The notes below the pieces were generated by a model. The model was not told where the DNA came from and searched no databases. It saw only the letters and a program-made list of their open reading frames with translations. 64,000 bases of DNA from positions 4,472,741 to 4,536,740 of the forward strand of contig NZ_BSDR01000001.1 of assembly GCF_027925305.1 (NCBI RefSeq). The letters are read 5' to 3'. The position numbers were made by a program, and so were the translations under genes. The first letter of the stretch is position 1, and every line of letters starts with the position of its first letter. This DNA comes from Desulforhabdus amnigena (GTDB lineage Bacteria; Desulfobacterota; Syntrophobacteria; Syntrophobacterales; Syntrophobacteraceae). Below are positions 32,303-40,685 of the stretch, piece by piece.

Positions 32303-33742
32303 TTATCTTCCGTATACGTCTTCCAGCCGCACGATGTCGTCTTCTCCCAGGTAGCTGCCCGTCTGCACCTCAATGAGTTCCAGGGGGATCTTGCCCGGAT
32401 TTTCCAGCCGGTGTTTCGTGCCGAGGGGAATGTAGGTGCTCTGATCCTCGCTCAGAAGGATGACCTCATCGCCTCGAGTGATGCGGGCCGTTCCCCTGAC
32501 CACCACCCAGTGTTCCGCCCGGTGGTGGTGGAGCTGCAGGGAAAGGGTGGCTCCCGGGTTGACCGTGATGCGCTTGACCTGGAACCTTTCGCTGCAGTCG
32601 ATGCATTCATACGAGCCCCAGGGGCGGTACACCCTGGGGTGCAGGATGGTCTCTTCCCGTTTCGCGGAATTGAGCCGTTTCACGATGGATTTGACATCCT
32701 GGCCCCTGTCGAGGGATGTCACGAGGATCGCGTCCTTGGTTTCCACGACCACGTGGTTTTCCATCCCGACGGCCGCAATCAGCCTGCCGCTGGAATGGAG
32801 GTAGCAGTTGCGGACATCTTCCATCATCACATCACCGATGACGACGTTTCCCTGCTCGTCCTTATCGAGGACTTCGTGCAGGGAGGGCCAGGACCCGACG
32901 TCGCTCCACCCGGAGCCGACGAGGGGAATGACCACTGCCTTTGAGGTCTTCTCCATGACCGCGTAGTCGATGGAGTCGCCGGGGCAGGATTGAAAAGACG
33001 CCGCGTCCAGCCTCAGGAAGTCGAGGTCCCGTTTCGCCTCGAGGAAGGCTTTTTTGCAGGGGGAGATCATTTCCGGGGCCAACCGCTCCAGTTCCCGGAG
33101 GTAGGTGGACGCCCGGAACATGAACATGCCGCTGTTCCAGAGGTAGCCTCCCGAAGCCACATAGGCGCAGGCGGTTTCGTGATCGGGCTTTTCGACGAAC
33201 TCGCTTACGTGGTAGGCTCGTGCCTCGTCGTCTCCAGGGGTAGCGCCGGTATCGACGGCGCCGCTCTTCTTGATGTACCCGTAGCCGGTCTCCGGTCCAT
33301 GGGGATGGATGCCGAAGGTGATCATACCGCCGTCTGCAGTCATCCTTTCCCCCATCTGAACCGCGGAGGAGAAGGGGGTATTTTCCCTGATCATGTGGTC
33401 GGCGGGCAGTATGAGCAGGGTGGGGTCCGATCCGTCCCGCATGGCTTCGAAGGCGGCAACCGCGGCGGCAGGGGCGGTGTTGCGCCCCACGGGTTCCAGG
33501 ATGATCGCCGAGGGAGGCATGCCGATGGCCTGCAGCTGCGCCGCGACCATGAAGCGATGGTTTTCATTGCAGACCACTATGGGAGGGGCCGTTTCGGGAA
33601 TGCCCCGCAGCCTCAGGACTGTCGATTGGAGGAGAGAAAATTCGCCTCCCAGGATGGGCATCAACTGCTTGGGGAAAAGCTCCCGGGAAAGAGGCCACAA
33701 CCTGGTTCCGGAACCACCGGATAAAATGACGGGGACGATCAT
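32303..33742 (-). CDS. manC: Mannose-1-phosphate guanylyltransferase / mannose-6-phosphate isomerase
   Basis: 479 residues from ATG 33742 (AAGGA at 6 bp). The pyrophosphorylase signature VPVILSGGSGTRLWPLSREL then FPKQLMPILGG opens the protein; LEPVGRNTAPAAAVAAF and VEKPDHETA follow. The C-terminal cupin (RPWGSYECIDCSERFQVKRI, then LQLHHHRAEHWVVVRGTARI) is the type II phosphomannose isomerase domain. It makes GDP-mannose, the precursor of GDP-L-fucose through gmd and fcl. It is separate from the main operon and preceded by the 115-bp repeat module. Confidence 0.96.
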   Translation of the reverse strand: MIVPVILSGGSGTRLWPLSRELFPKQLMPILGGEFSLLQSTVLRLRGIPETAPPIVVCNENHRFMVAAQLQAIGMPPSAIILEPVGRNTAPAAAVAAFEAMRDGSDPTLLILPADHMIRENTPFSSAVQMGERMTADGGMITFGIHPHGPETGYGYIKKSGAVDTGATPGDDEARAYHVSEFVEKPDHETACAYVASGGYLWNSGMFMFRASTYLRELERLAPEMISPCKKAFLEAKRDLDFLRLDAASFQSCPGDSIDYAVMEKTSKAVVIPLVGSGWSDVGSWPSLHEVLDKDEQGNVVIGDVMMEDVRNCYLHSSGRLIAAVGMENHVVVETKDAILVTSLDRGQDVKSIVKRLNSAKREETILHPRVYRPWGSYECIDCSERFQVKRITVNPGATLSLQLHHHRAEHWVVVRGTARITRGDEVILLSEDQSTYIPLGTKHRLENPGKIPLELIEVQTGSYLGEDDIVRLEDVYGR

Positions 33743-33781
33743 CGGGTATCCTTTTGATTTCACATGGTTTAATATAATGAA

Positions 33782-33896
33782 CTCCCATGACCGGAACGGT
33801 CACAACGAAAAATGAAAAAGGCAAAGAGATACAAGGCAACAGGAAAAGCTCGAAACGCTCTTGAAAAGCGATGTTATCATCAGCCATGAACCATCA
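33782..33896. repeat. ~115-bp module with TGACCG palindrome, copy 2
   Basis: CATGACCGGAACGGTCACAA, then AATGAAAAAGGCAAAGAGAT and ACGCTCTTGAAAAGCGATGT. About 90% identical by eye to 47160-47276. It lies upstream of manC on the same strand as the acnA copy does. Minus-strand reading gives a conserved short frame (DNIAFQERF...CISLPFSFFVVT). Confidence 0.75.
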
Positions 33897-33936
33897 GCCA
33901 TGAGCCATCAGCTATGAGCTATGAGCTATGAGCCAT
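33890..33936. repeat. Heptamer tract (ATCAGCC/ATGAGCC type)
   Basis: CCATGAACCATCAGCCATGA then GCCATCAGCTATGAGCTATG: 7-bp units that drift between ATGAACC, ATCAGCC and ATGAGCT. Related tracts at 40180, 41127 and 47256. Confidence 0.75.
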
Positions 33937-34067
33937 TTTTAATATACAAGGGCGCCGGGTTCGATTTCATGCCGTCGCGTTGCCGAAATTCATGGGGGGA
34001 TGCGTTTTAATACACCATTCGTTATAGCGGGGCAATGGGAGATCGTATGTGTGCAGCGATTCTCATT

Positions 34068-34382
34068 TTACACCCCCCTTGCCCCCCTCAAGGGGGGAAT
34101 TTACCCCAGTTTCTCGACATAGCCGCCTTCCTGGACCCTGCTTCCCTCAAGGGGGGAATTTACAGCGTCGGTTGCCATCACTGATCCCGTGAATGCCTTG
34201 CCCCCCTCGCGAGGAGGGAATTTACCCCGGAAAGTCCCCCCTTGAGGGGGGCAGGGGGGTGTTATCCTCAGAAACCGTGTATTTCGAGCAAAGTCCCCCT
34301 TGAGGGGGCAGGCGGTATCAAGGCGACCCTCATCAACGGACAAGGCAAAGTCCCCCCTTGAGGGGGGCAAGGGGGGTGTTCA
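34068..34382. repeat. Array of C/G hairpins
   Basis: At least six hairpins of the type CCCCCCTCAAGGGGGGAATT in about 310 bp, in alternating orientation, separated by 20-50 bp. The surrounding gap 33937-34530 has no gene. These resemble the inner core of the 116-bp element without its outer TIRs. Confidence 0.8.
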
Positions 34383-34530
34383 CTTCTCAAAATGAGAATT
34401 GCCGGCATGTGCACCTTGCGGGGTTTGCTTTGCGGGAGGTGAACGGTTGCCCTGTTGACACGGCGCCGCTTTTTTTATAGGAAGACAGCTGACGGGATTT
34501 TGACAGTCTATCTGGTTCAGGAGGCGAAAC

Positions 34531-34947
34531 ATGCAGGATGACGCATTTCAATATCTTGAAAGGTGGAAAAGGGAATTGGAAGAGGCCTGGCGAGAGATCC
34601 CCAAGCCTTTTCGGAACGAGCGCACGGTGCACCGAACCCTGCAGTGTTTTCTTTTTGACCGGTTGAAGGAGTTGGGATACCGGGTGGTTGCGGACTACAT
34701 GCCTCCAAGGATCATGGACCGCCCCATCGATCTCATCGCCGTAAAGGAAGGACACGAAATCCTTTATGCCGTCTGCTTCGATACGGTGGTGACCCTGGCG
34801 GCCGTCAAAAGCCTCAGCAGTTTCGAATGCGCGAACAAGGTCATCTTCACCACGGGGCATCTTGAAAAAAAGGTCAAGGAGAGCCGGTTTTTTCTCAAAC
34901 CCGATATCGAGCATGTTCATCTGCAGCCTTTCGAGAAGCCCTTTTGA
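34531..34947 (+). CDS. Hypothetical protein, restriction-endonuclease-like
   Basis: 138 residues: FQYLERWKRELEEAWREIPK, then LQCFLFDRLKELGYRVVADY, MPPRIMDRPIDLIAVKEGHE (possible PD motif) and ILYAVCFDTVVTLAAVKSLS, IFTTGHLEKKVKESRF. The helix-strand-strand-helix order resembles small PD-(D/E)XK proteins, but the usual E-x-K is replaced by V-C-F, so nuclease activity is doubtful. Start ATG has GGAGG-like GGAGGCGAAAC upstream. I do not recognise a named family. It faces away from its minus-strand neighbours. Confidence 0.6.
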   Translation: MQDDAFQYLERWKRELEEAWREIPKPFRNERTVHRTLQCFLFDRLKELGYRVVADYMPPRIMDRPIDLIAVKEGHEILYAVCFDTVVTLAAVKSLSSFECANKVIFTTGHLEKKVKESRFFLKPDIEHVHLQPFEKPF

Positions 34948-35077
34948 GCCGCTTTATCCTTTCATCCACCCCTGTATGTGAGCAGATTGTTTTGACTTCC
35001 GTGGGTGCGGCAAAAGGATCCATTTTGCTTTCGATGATTGTGTAATTCATAACAATCTAAAAATATTGGAATTTGTC

Positions 35078-35106
35078 TTGACACTCCTCATTGGCATATG
35101 TCATAA
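35078..35106 (+). promoter_or_regulatory. Candidate promoter
   Basis: TTGACA at 35078-35083, 17 bp, then TCATAA. It precedes a short frame with a good Shine-Dalgarno and possibly the OFA gene. Only the -35 box is strong. Confidence 0.35.
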
Positions 35107-35136
35107 ATGAAACCAATTGTATGGGGAGAGCCAGCA

Positions 35137-35265
35137 ATGGGAGTGAACGCAATTTCAAAAAAAGGAGGTGAGGCAGTTAAGAGTCGGTATCGTTTTAGGC
35201 ATCGGCCAGGTACAACGCTCCTTTTGATTTTTCCGTTCAGAAATATTACGGATGCTGTTCCGTAA
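35137..35265 (+). CDS. Small ORF, 42 residues
   Basis: ATG 35137 has GGGGAG 8 bp upstream and a TTGACA box 54 bp before it. It reads MGVNAISKKGGEAVKSRYRF then RHRPGTTLLLIFPFRNITDA and stops. Not recognised; it could be a leader peptide or chance. The rest of the gap 34948-35632 holds no gene I can support, though a minus-strand remnant near 35423-35630 looks protein-like. Confidence 0.3.
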   Translation: MGVNAISKKGGEAVKSRYRFRHRPGTTLLLIFPFRNITDAVP

Positions 35266-35632
35266 GGTTCAAAGATCTTCCCGTCTTCTACTGTAGAGCG
35301 CGAGATGCGCGTTTTTGTGTGTCTGAGCGGCGGCTGCACCTCCAAAATCGTCCGGATCTTCATCCAGATCTGCAACTTTTGAGTCGTATCATTTTTTTCA
35401 TCATTGAATAAAATCAGCACTTCTAATCTTTAAATGCCCAACAAAGCGCCCTTTGGATCAGCCAGGGCTTCGAGGCAATGAAACAAAACCTGCCCGTCTC
35501 CGCAGTCTTGCGTGAGACCGATTCGGGGCTTGGGGCTGTTTTGTCTCTCCCGCCTGGTTGTCGGGGGGCGAATGGCAACCTCGATGCGCCTCTTTTGGGA
35601 GTTTGCTTCGAGAGGTTGTCCGGCCAAAGCAT

Positions 35633-35785
35633 TTAGAACCTGTTCGGAAACCTCCTGTGGATTTTGCGCCCCCCCCCTTTAGTCCCCCCTCGAGGGGGAA
35701 TGAGGGGATTGCCCCTTCAAGGGGGCAATTGAAGGCCGCCGAGGAAGGTTTTCGGATAGGCTTTAAGGTTTTCGGGTAGGCTTTA
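35633..35785. repeat. 116-bp TIR element, copy 4, with doubled right end
   Basis: TTAGAACCTGTTCGGAAACC at the left; the right end AAGGTTTTCGGATAGGCTTT is followed directly by a second GGTTTTCGGGTAGGCTTTAA. The core has a second small hairpin. It ends 20 bp before the OFA start codon, so its last bases adjoin the ribosome binding site. Confidence 0.8.
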
Positions 35786-35804
35786 ATGAATGAAGGAGGA
35801 AAAC

Positions 35805-37133
35805 ATGGCAGCAGCAGTGGACAAAGTTCCCGGACAGGCGTGGGTGGTTACTTTTGCCGGTACGGCTATCAACTTGTGTCTGGGCATCCTGTATGCCTGG
35901 AGCGTATGGAAGGCGAACCTGCTTCCTCCCCCGGGACACGTGGCAGGAGAGGCCATGACGGGCTTGAACGAAGGGTGGGTCTACTTGACGGATGCCCAGG
36001 CGACCTGGGCCTATGCCATCTGCGGAGTCGTCTTCGCTCTGTTCATGATCCCCGGCGGACGTATTCAGGATAAATACGGGGCCAAGGTAGGGGCTACGCT
36101 GGGAGGGCTTCTGCTCGCTCTCGGCTGCATCGTTGCGGGGCTCATGAAAAGCTACACGGGCCTCGTGATCGGTTTTGGATTGCTCGGCGGAATGGGAATG
36201 GGAATCGGTTATGCCGCTCCCACGCCGGCGGCCGTAAAATGGTTCGGTCCCCACAAACGCGGCCTGATCGTGGGACTCGTGGTCGGCGGATACGGAGGAG
36301 CCGCCATTTATATCGCTCCGCTGGGCAAATGGCTCATCGCCAATTACGGCATTTCGGGAAGTTTCATTACCCTGGGAGTGGCCTTCGCCATCGTGGTGAT
36401 CGTTGCCGGCCAGCTTCTCGCCTGGCCTCCCGAAGGGTATGTGCCCCCGGGAGCCCCGGCCACTGCCACCGCGAGCAAAGCCGTGAGCATGACCAAGGTG
36501 GACTGGACGGCTTCGGATATGGTCAAGACCATTCAATTCTATGCGTTGATCTTCATGTTCATGGGATGTTCCCAGTCGGGCCTTCTGGTCATCGCCAATG
36601 CGACTCCCATGTTGGGCAAGACAGCCGCCACAGTAGCCTTCTTCGCTGCCAATGCCTGGCTTCTGGCGGCATACGGGGGGTTGGTGAACGCCTCCGGCCG
36701 TATCGGCACGGGGCTCTATTCCGATAAAATCGGCCGCTCCAATGCCTATGTCCTCAACGGCATCATTTCGTCAGTCTGCCTCTTCGCCATGCCCGCCATC
36801 ATGAAATCCGGAAGCATCTTCCTGCTCTTCCTGGCAGTGGGCATTGCCTACTGGCAGTACGGCGGCGGTCTGTCCCTGATTCCCGCATTCACGGCCGACT
36901 TTTTCGGTGCCAAGAACCTCGGCTTCAACTACGGGCTGGTCTTCATCGGCTGGGGGCTGGCCTTCTTTGTGCCGCAGGTGGCAGGGTACATCAAGGATGC
37001 CACCGGGAGCCTGGATTATGCCTTCTATCTTTCAGGGCTGATCCTGGTAGCGGCGGTAATCGTGAGCCGTATCATTCAACGGCCGGTCCTCGAAAGTGAA
37101 AAGACGGGCGCCGCCCATCAACCCGCCAGATAG
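35805..37133 (+). CDS. OFA-family oxalate/formate-type MFS transporter
   Basis: 442 residues from ATG 35805 with GGAGG 6 bp upstream. It has 12 predicted helices: the OFA start INLCLGILYAWSVWKANLLP, MFS loop GGRIQDKYGAKVGATLGGLL, GMGIGYAAPTPAAVKWFGPH (OFA signature), and SGRIGTGLYSDKIGRSNAYV in the second half. OFA proteins move oxalate, formate or other monocarboxylates; the cytoplasmic C-tail is short. The substrate is unknown. It appears monocistronic. A repeat element occupies its leader. In an anaerobe, formate or oxalate exchange would be in keeping. Confidence 0.9.
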   Translation: MAAAVDKVPGQAWVVTFAGTAINLCLGILYAWSVWKANLLPPPGHVAGEAMTGLNEGWVYLTDAQATWAYAICGVVFALFMIPGGRIQDKYGAKVGATLGGLLLALGCIVAGLMKSYTGLVIGFGLLGGMGMGIGYAAPTPAAVKWFGPHKRGLIVGLVVGGYGGAAIYIAPLGKWLIANYGISGSFITLGVAFAIVVIVAGQLLAWPPEGYVPPGAPATATASKAVSMTKVDWTASDMVKTIQFYALIFMFMGCSQSGLLVIANATPMLGKTAATVAFFAANAWLLAAYGGLVNASGRIGTGLYSDKIGRSNAYVLNGIISSVCLFAMPAIMKSGSIFLLFLAVGIAYWQYGGGLSLIPAFTADFFGAKNLGFNYGLVFIGWGLAFFVPQVAGYIKDATGSLDYAFYLSGLILVAAVIVSRIIQRPVLESEKTGAAHQPAR

Positions 37134-37167
37134 GGAATTGTCAAGAAGTCGTTTGGTTTGAAAAACC

Positions 37168-37264
37168 TACACCCCCCCTTCCCCCCCTCGAGGGGGGAAT
37201 TTTTAGGATAAAGTCCCCCTTCAAAGGGGGACATCTCTGCTTTATCCCCGTTGGGGATTTTTCT
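37168..37264 (+). terminator. Hairpin cluster ending in a terminator-like stem
   Basis: CCCCCCTCGAGGGGGGAATT, then AAGTCCCCCTTCAAAGGGGG, then ATCCCCGTTGGGGATTTTTC. The last has a 6-bp stem and a T run and is a plausible rho-independent terminator of the OFA gene. A relative of the first two hairpins is at 44204-44265. Confidence 0.5.
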
Positions 37265-37286
37265 TGTCCTCCACCCATACGATTGA

Positions 37287-38681
37287 ATGAGCGGCTCTTT
37301 CATGATCTCTTTGGATGACGATTCCAACGATCCTCAGAAGATGCTTCCCGAAACGGTGCTGCTCATTCGTCTCACCCCGGAAGAAGTCCAACAGGTTCAA
37401 GCCCTGCTCTCCCACCTGGACATGCCCGTGGAATCCATGGCCTTTGAGGAAATGGAAGACCTGAAAAACTTTGCCTGCGAGGGTGAGATTCTCCTGGCCA
37501 TCCTTCGCGTGGATGGGCGCCGCAAAAGGCCGGACCAGGATGTGCGGCTCCTGAGGAACTGCCTGCAACCATCGGTTCCCCTGCTGCTTTTGGTCACTCC
37601 CGACCAGGCTTCCAGGATAAAAAAATACCTTCGCGCCGGGTCGGATGAATTCTGGATTCTTCCGCTGGATTCGAAGGCCTTTCCCGCCCGCTTCTATGTC
37701 CTGCTGCAGTGGGCTCAGTCCGCGGTGGAGGAAAGGGAAGGGATGCTGCGCGCCGGGCGGGCGGGAAAAGGCGGTCTTGCCTTTTTGCTTTCGGGGATGC
37801 TGGAATGTGTCAGGGGATGGCTGCTGCGTATCTTTTACGGAGGACGGGAAAGATTGACCCCGGACGCCGCCCACCTCATTGCGGGCAAATGGGTGGAGGT
37901 CTGCCGCCTGGGTGGAGGAAGCTTCGGGGATGTCTGGCTCGTGAAGGAAAAGGAAACGGAGAAGCTGGCGGTTGCCAAGATACCCCACACTCCGAAGTTG
38001 AACCTGAAATTCATTCGGGAAGCGGCCATCCTCAGGTACTTCGCCGGTCATCCCAACGCGGTGCAGGTGCTGGATGTCGTCCGGGCGGATGGAAAGGTGA
38101 TCCTCATCCAGGAATACGTGGAAGGGAAAACCCTCCAGGATCTGCTCGATGAAGGGATGGATCCCGCCGCGAAAGAGCGGGCTTATCTTGAACTCCTGAA
38201 CGTCGTGTCTCACGGTCACGAACAAAACATCATGCACCGCGACATCAAGCCCGAGAATATCCTCCTCACTCCCGGAGGGCAGCTCAAGCTCCTGGATTTC
38301 GGAACGGCCAAGGATTTGACGCGCCGGAGCATCAGCAGCACGGTCATCGGTTCACGCCCTTACATGGCCCCGGAACAGATCATGGGGGAGAGCCGCCTCA
38401 CGAGCGATGTATGGGCGCTGGGAGTGGTGCTCTACGCCTTGGCCACGGGGTTTCTTCCCTTCTATGCCGAAAATGAAAAGGAGCTCATGGACAGCATCCT
38501 GGAAACGGAGCCGGAATCGCCATGCCACCTGGAGCCCGAAGTGCCCGGGGAGCTGGAAAAGATCATTCTCAAGTGTCTTCAAAAGGACTGGCGCAATCGC
38601 TATCGGTCGGCAGGAGAACTGCGTGCGGAGCTGCTGCTGCGTTTCCCACGTTTTGGAGAAGGAAAAGTGCTGCCCGGATGA
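37287..38681 (+). CDS. Ser/Thr protein kinase with receiver-like N-terminus
   Basis: 464 residues. Residues 20-145 look like a degenerate response-regulator receiver (VLLIRLTPEEVQQVQALLSH; VPLLLLVTPDQASRIKKYLR then AGSDEFWILPLDSKAF) without clear phospho-acceptor Asp pair. From about 205 a Hanks kinase: VCRLGGGSFGDVWLVKEKET (P-loop), AVAKIP (Lys), IMHRDIKPENILLTPGGQLK (HRD), LLDFGTAKDL (DFG), PYMAPEQIMGESRLTSDVWA (APE). All catalytic residues are kept. Soluble and cytoplasmic, no PASTA domain. The N-domain may sense a partner rather than phosphorylation. Start is the first ATG, without strong Shine-Dalgarno. Confidence 0.9.
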   Translation: MSGSFMISLDDDSNDPQKMLPETVLLIRLTPEEVQQVQALLSHLDMPVESMAFEEMEDLKNFACEGEILLAILRVDGRRKRPDQDVRLLRNCLQPSVPLLLLVTPDQASRIKKYLRAGSDEFWILPLDSKAFPARFYVLLQWAQSAVEEREGMLRAGRAGKGGLAFLLSGMLECVRGWLLRIFYGGRERLTPDAAHLIAGKWVEVCRLGGGSFGDVWLVKEKETEKLAVAKIPHTPKLNLKFIREAAILRYFAGHPNAVQVLDVVRADGKVILIQEYVEGKTLQDLLDEGMDPAAKERAYLELLNVVSHGHEQNIMHRDIKPENILLTPGGQLKLLDFGTAKDLTRRSISSTVIGSRPYMAPEQIMGESRLTSDVWALGVVLYALATGFLPFYAENEKELMDSILETEPESPCHLEPEVPGELEKIILKCLQKDWRNRYRSAGELRAELLLRFPRFGEGKVLPG

Positions 38682-38716
38682 GGTTCACTGCATGGGATGC
38701 GGCGCGTAGCAAGGTT

Positions 38717-38755
38717 TTTCAATCTGCGAGAATCGGCGTAATCTGCGGATATGCC
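38717..38755. repeat. ATCTGCG dispersed repeat, copy 5
   Basis: TTCAATCTGCGAGAATCGGC then GTAATCTGCGGATATGCC, between the convergent kinase and GNAT genes. Confidence 0.65.
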
Positions 38756-38789
38756 AATGGTGGATGCGGTTTGCCCGCCGTGGCCGGGA

Positions 38790-39362
38790 TCAGTCGGTTT
38801 CCCTCTCCCACCGCCTGTCGAAGTAGGAGGAAATGTCGCAGGTCATGATCAGGATGTCGATATTCCGGTCCCGGGCGTCCTTTACCATTCCCTCTATTAC
38901 GGCCTTGCACACGAATCCCGAATTCCTGCACGCTCGGATGGCCGCGACGGAATCCAGGGGGATTTCGGCCCAGAGCTTTTCGAGCCCCAGTTCGTAGCTC
39001 AGCCCCACCATCTCGTTGAGCATCAAAGTGGCCAGACCCTTTCCCTGGTATTCCGGTGAAATGACGACCCGGATGCGGCCGATGTGGCGTTTCCATCCAT
39101 GAGGAACCCGGTGCAGGGTGACATCGCCGATGATCTTGTCGTCCACCAGGGCGAGCAGGGGCAGGGCCCTGTCGTAGTTGAGCCGCATCGCCCAGTCGTG
39201 AATGACGTTCCTGTCCTTCACGTTGTGACGGATAAAAATCAACAGGTCTTCCGGGATGGTCTGAAAAAAATTGTAAAGCGCCTCTTCGTCCTCCCTTACC
39301 ATAAAACGCAGCGTTATCTTTGTGCCATCCTTCAAGATTCCTTCTTTGACGCCAAACATCAT
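38790..39362 (-). CDS. GNAT-family N-acetyltransferase
   Basis: 190 residues. ITLRFMVREDEEALYNFFQT opens a GNAT domain; IGRIRVVISPEYQGKGLATL is motif A (Q-x-x-G-x-G/A, acetyl-CoA binding) and LEKLWAEIPLDSVAAIRACR then NSGFVCKAVIEG is motif B. Substrate unknown; the C-tail ISSYFDRRWERETD resembles GNATs linked to CoA-ligase-like Pat proteins only weakly. GGGAGG precedes the start. It lies 56 bp from the metallophosphoesterase end on the same strand and may share its transcript. Confidence 0.88.
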   Translation of the reverse strand: MMFGVKEGILKDGTKITLRFMVREDEEALYNFFQTIPEDLLIFIRHNVKDRNVIHDWAMRLNYDRALPLLALVDDKIIGDVTLHRVPHGWKRHIGRIRVVISPEYQGKGLATLMLNEMVGLSYELGLEKLWAEIPLDSVAAIRACRNSGFVCKAVIEGMVKDARDRNIDILIMTCDISSYFDRRWERETD

Positions 39363-39418
39363 GGTGGAGACCTCCCGGGTAAGATTTGTTGTTGTGTCAC
39401 TTTATAAGGGCCGTGGGA

Positions 39419-40183
39419 TCAAACTCCTTCCTGGAGCCGAAGGGCCAGATATTCGGGAAGCCGGGCATCCAGTATTTTCTTCTGGGCCTTTTTGATGTCG
39501 TAGGGCACCGCCTTGAACTTGATGATGCCCCGATGCGGATCAAAAAGGAGGTAGCGGGCGCGGTTGTCCTGCTGCCTGGGCTGCCCCACGCTTCCCGGGT
39601 TGATGAGATACGTGACCTGATCGTCCAGAATGACGGAAGAATATACGGCCGACGAGGCGGAAACTTTCCCCCGCTGATCCCTGACCCAGAGCCTTTGGAT
39701 ATGGGTATGGCCGTGGAAACAGATGCGGACGGCCGGGTGGCGCCTGCGGATGAGGTTGAACACGCGCTTGGCTTGAAAGACATTCAGGATGTAGCTGTCG
39801 ATGTTTTCGGGGGTTCCATGGCAAAAAAGAAACCGCTCTTCGATGATCTCGGTGCGGGGCAGATTCTCGAGATACCGCCTGTCTTCGGGAGAGAGCTGTT
39901 CCTGCGAATAAAGCAGGGCTTCATGGGCGAGCACATTGAATCCTTCCGACGATCGAGGATCGACGACCCCCAGGTCGTGGTTGCCCAGAATGGAAAGCGC
40001 CTTGCGCCGGCGTAAAATTTCCAGGCATTCCCTGGGATTGGCATTGTAGCCCACCAGATCGCCGAGGTGGATCAAATGTTTGATGCCGTCCGCTTCCAGA
40101 GCTTCCAGGACCGCTTCCAGGGCTTCCAGGTTTCCATGAATATCGGAAAGGATGGCAATGGGAGATTGCAGCGAATGGCTCAT
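39419..40183 (-). CDS. Metallophosphoesterase (YfcE/MJ0936-like)
   Basis: 254 residues with all calcineurin-like motifs: AILSDIHGNLEALEAVLEAL, HLIHLGDLVGYNANP, SILGNHDLGV, then RFLFCHGTPENIDSY and ICFHGHTHIQRLWVR, with YLINPGSVGQPR. Dimetal phosphodiesterases of this type act on nucleotides or unknown phosphoesters. The first codons (ATGAGCCATTCGCT) are themselves a unit of the heptamer tract that fills the whole upstream region, so the start lies inside a repeat. No proper Shine-Dalgarno is visible there. Confidence 0.9.
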   Translation of the reverse strand: MSHSLQSPIAILSDIHGNLEALEAVLEALEADGIKHLIHLGDLVGYNANPRECLEILRRRKALSILGNHDLGVVDPRSSEGFNVLAHEALLYSQEQLSPEDRRYLENLPRTEIIEERFLFCHGTPENIDSYILNVFQAKRVFNLIRRRHPAVRICFHGHTHIQRLWVRDQRGKVSASSAVYSSVILDDQVTYLINPGSVGQPRQQDNRARYLLFDPHRGIIKFKAVPYDIKKAQKKILDARLPEYLALRLQEGV

Positions 40184-40392
40184 AGCGAATGGCTCATGGT
40201 TGATGGTTCATGGTTCATGGTTCATGGCTGATGGTTCATAGCGAATGGCTCATGGCTCATAGCTCATAGCTCATAGCGAATGGTTCATGGCTCATGGTTC
40301 ATGGCTGATGGCTCATGGCTCATGGCTCATAGCGAATGGCTCATGGTTGATGGCTGATGGTTGATGGCTGATGGCTGATGGCTCATGGCAGT
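40180..40392. repeat. Long heptamer tract at the metallophosphoesterase start
   Basis: About 210 bp of 7-bp units on the plus strand: ATGGCTC, ATGGTTC, ATGGTTG, ATGGCTG, ATAGCTC and ATAGCGA in mixed order. On the gene strand each unit contains an ATG or near-ATG (ATGAGCC, ATGAACC), giving a run of possible starts. Confidence 0.85.
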
Positions 40393-40455
40393 TGCTTTTT
40401 GGCTCATAAACACCTGATCAGAAGTTATTTAACATTCTTGAGCCTTATTGATTAT

Positions 40456-40532
40456 GTCATTCCGGCATGCTTTTAGCCGGAATCCAGCCACACGCTGCAT
40501 TCTCTGGATACCGGCTTTCGCCGGTATGACGG
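40456..40532. repeat. Double-hairpin extragenic repeat, copy 2
   Basis: GTCATTCCGGCATGCTTTTA then GCCGGAATCC, followed by GATACCGGCTTTCGCCGGTA. Same family as 3093-3173. Confidence 0.7.
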
Positions 40533-40565
40533 TGTAAAAATGTTAAAAAATTTCTGTCTAGGGAC

Positions 40566-40682
40566 TTAGAACCTATCCGGAAACCACCTATGGACTTTAC
40601 GACACCCCCCTTTAATTCCCCCCTCGAGGGGGGACCAAGGGGGGTGTCCACTGCCGAGGTAGGTTTTCGGATAGGTTCTTAG
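40566..40682. repeat. 116-bp TIR element, copy 5, with flipped core
   Basis: TIRs TTAGAACCTATCCGGAAACC and TTTTCGGATAGGTTCTTAG. The outer arms are in the same orientation as copies 3 and 6, but the inner part (TTTAATTCCCCCC-TCGA-GGGGGGACCAAGG) is in the opposite orientation. So the core has inverted within the arms. It ends 3 bp from the stop of the next gene. Confidence 0.85.
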
Positions 40683-40685
40683 CTC

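Noticed and set aside
34101..34370. 89-residue minus-strand frame
   Set aside because: Made of C/G hairpin repeats; the peptide repeats PLEGG-type strings that arise from the hairpins.
35088..35420. 110-residue minus-strand frame
   Set aside because: No recognisable motif and no start signals; it opposes the small plus-strand frame with better signals.
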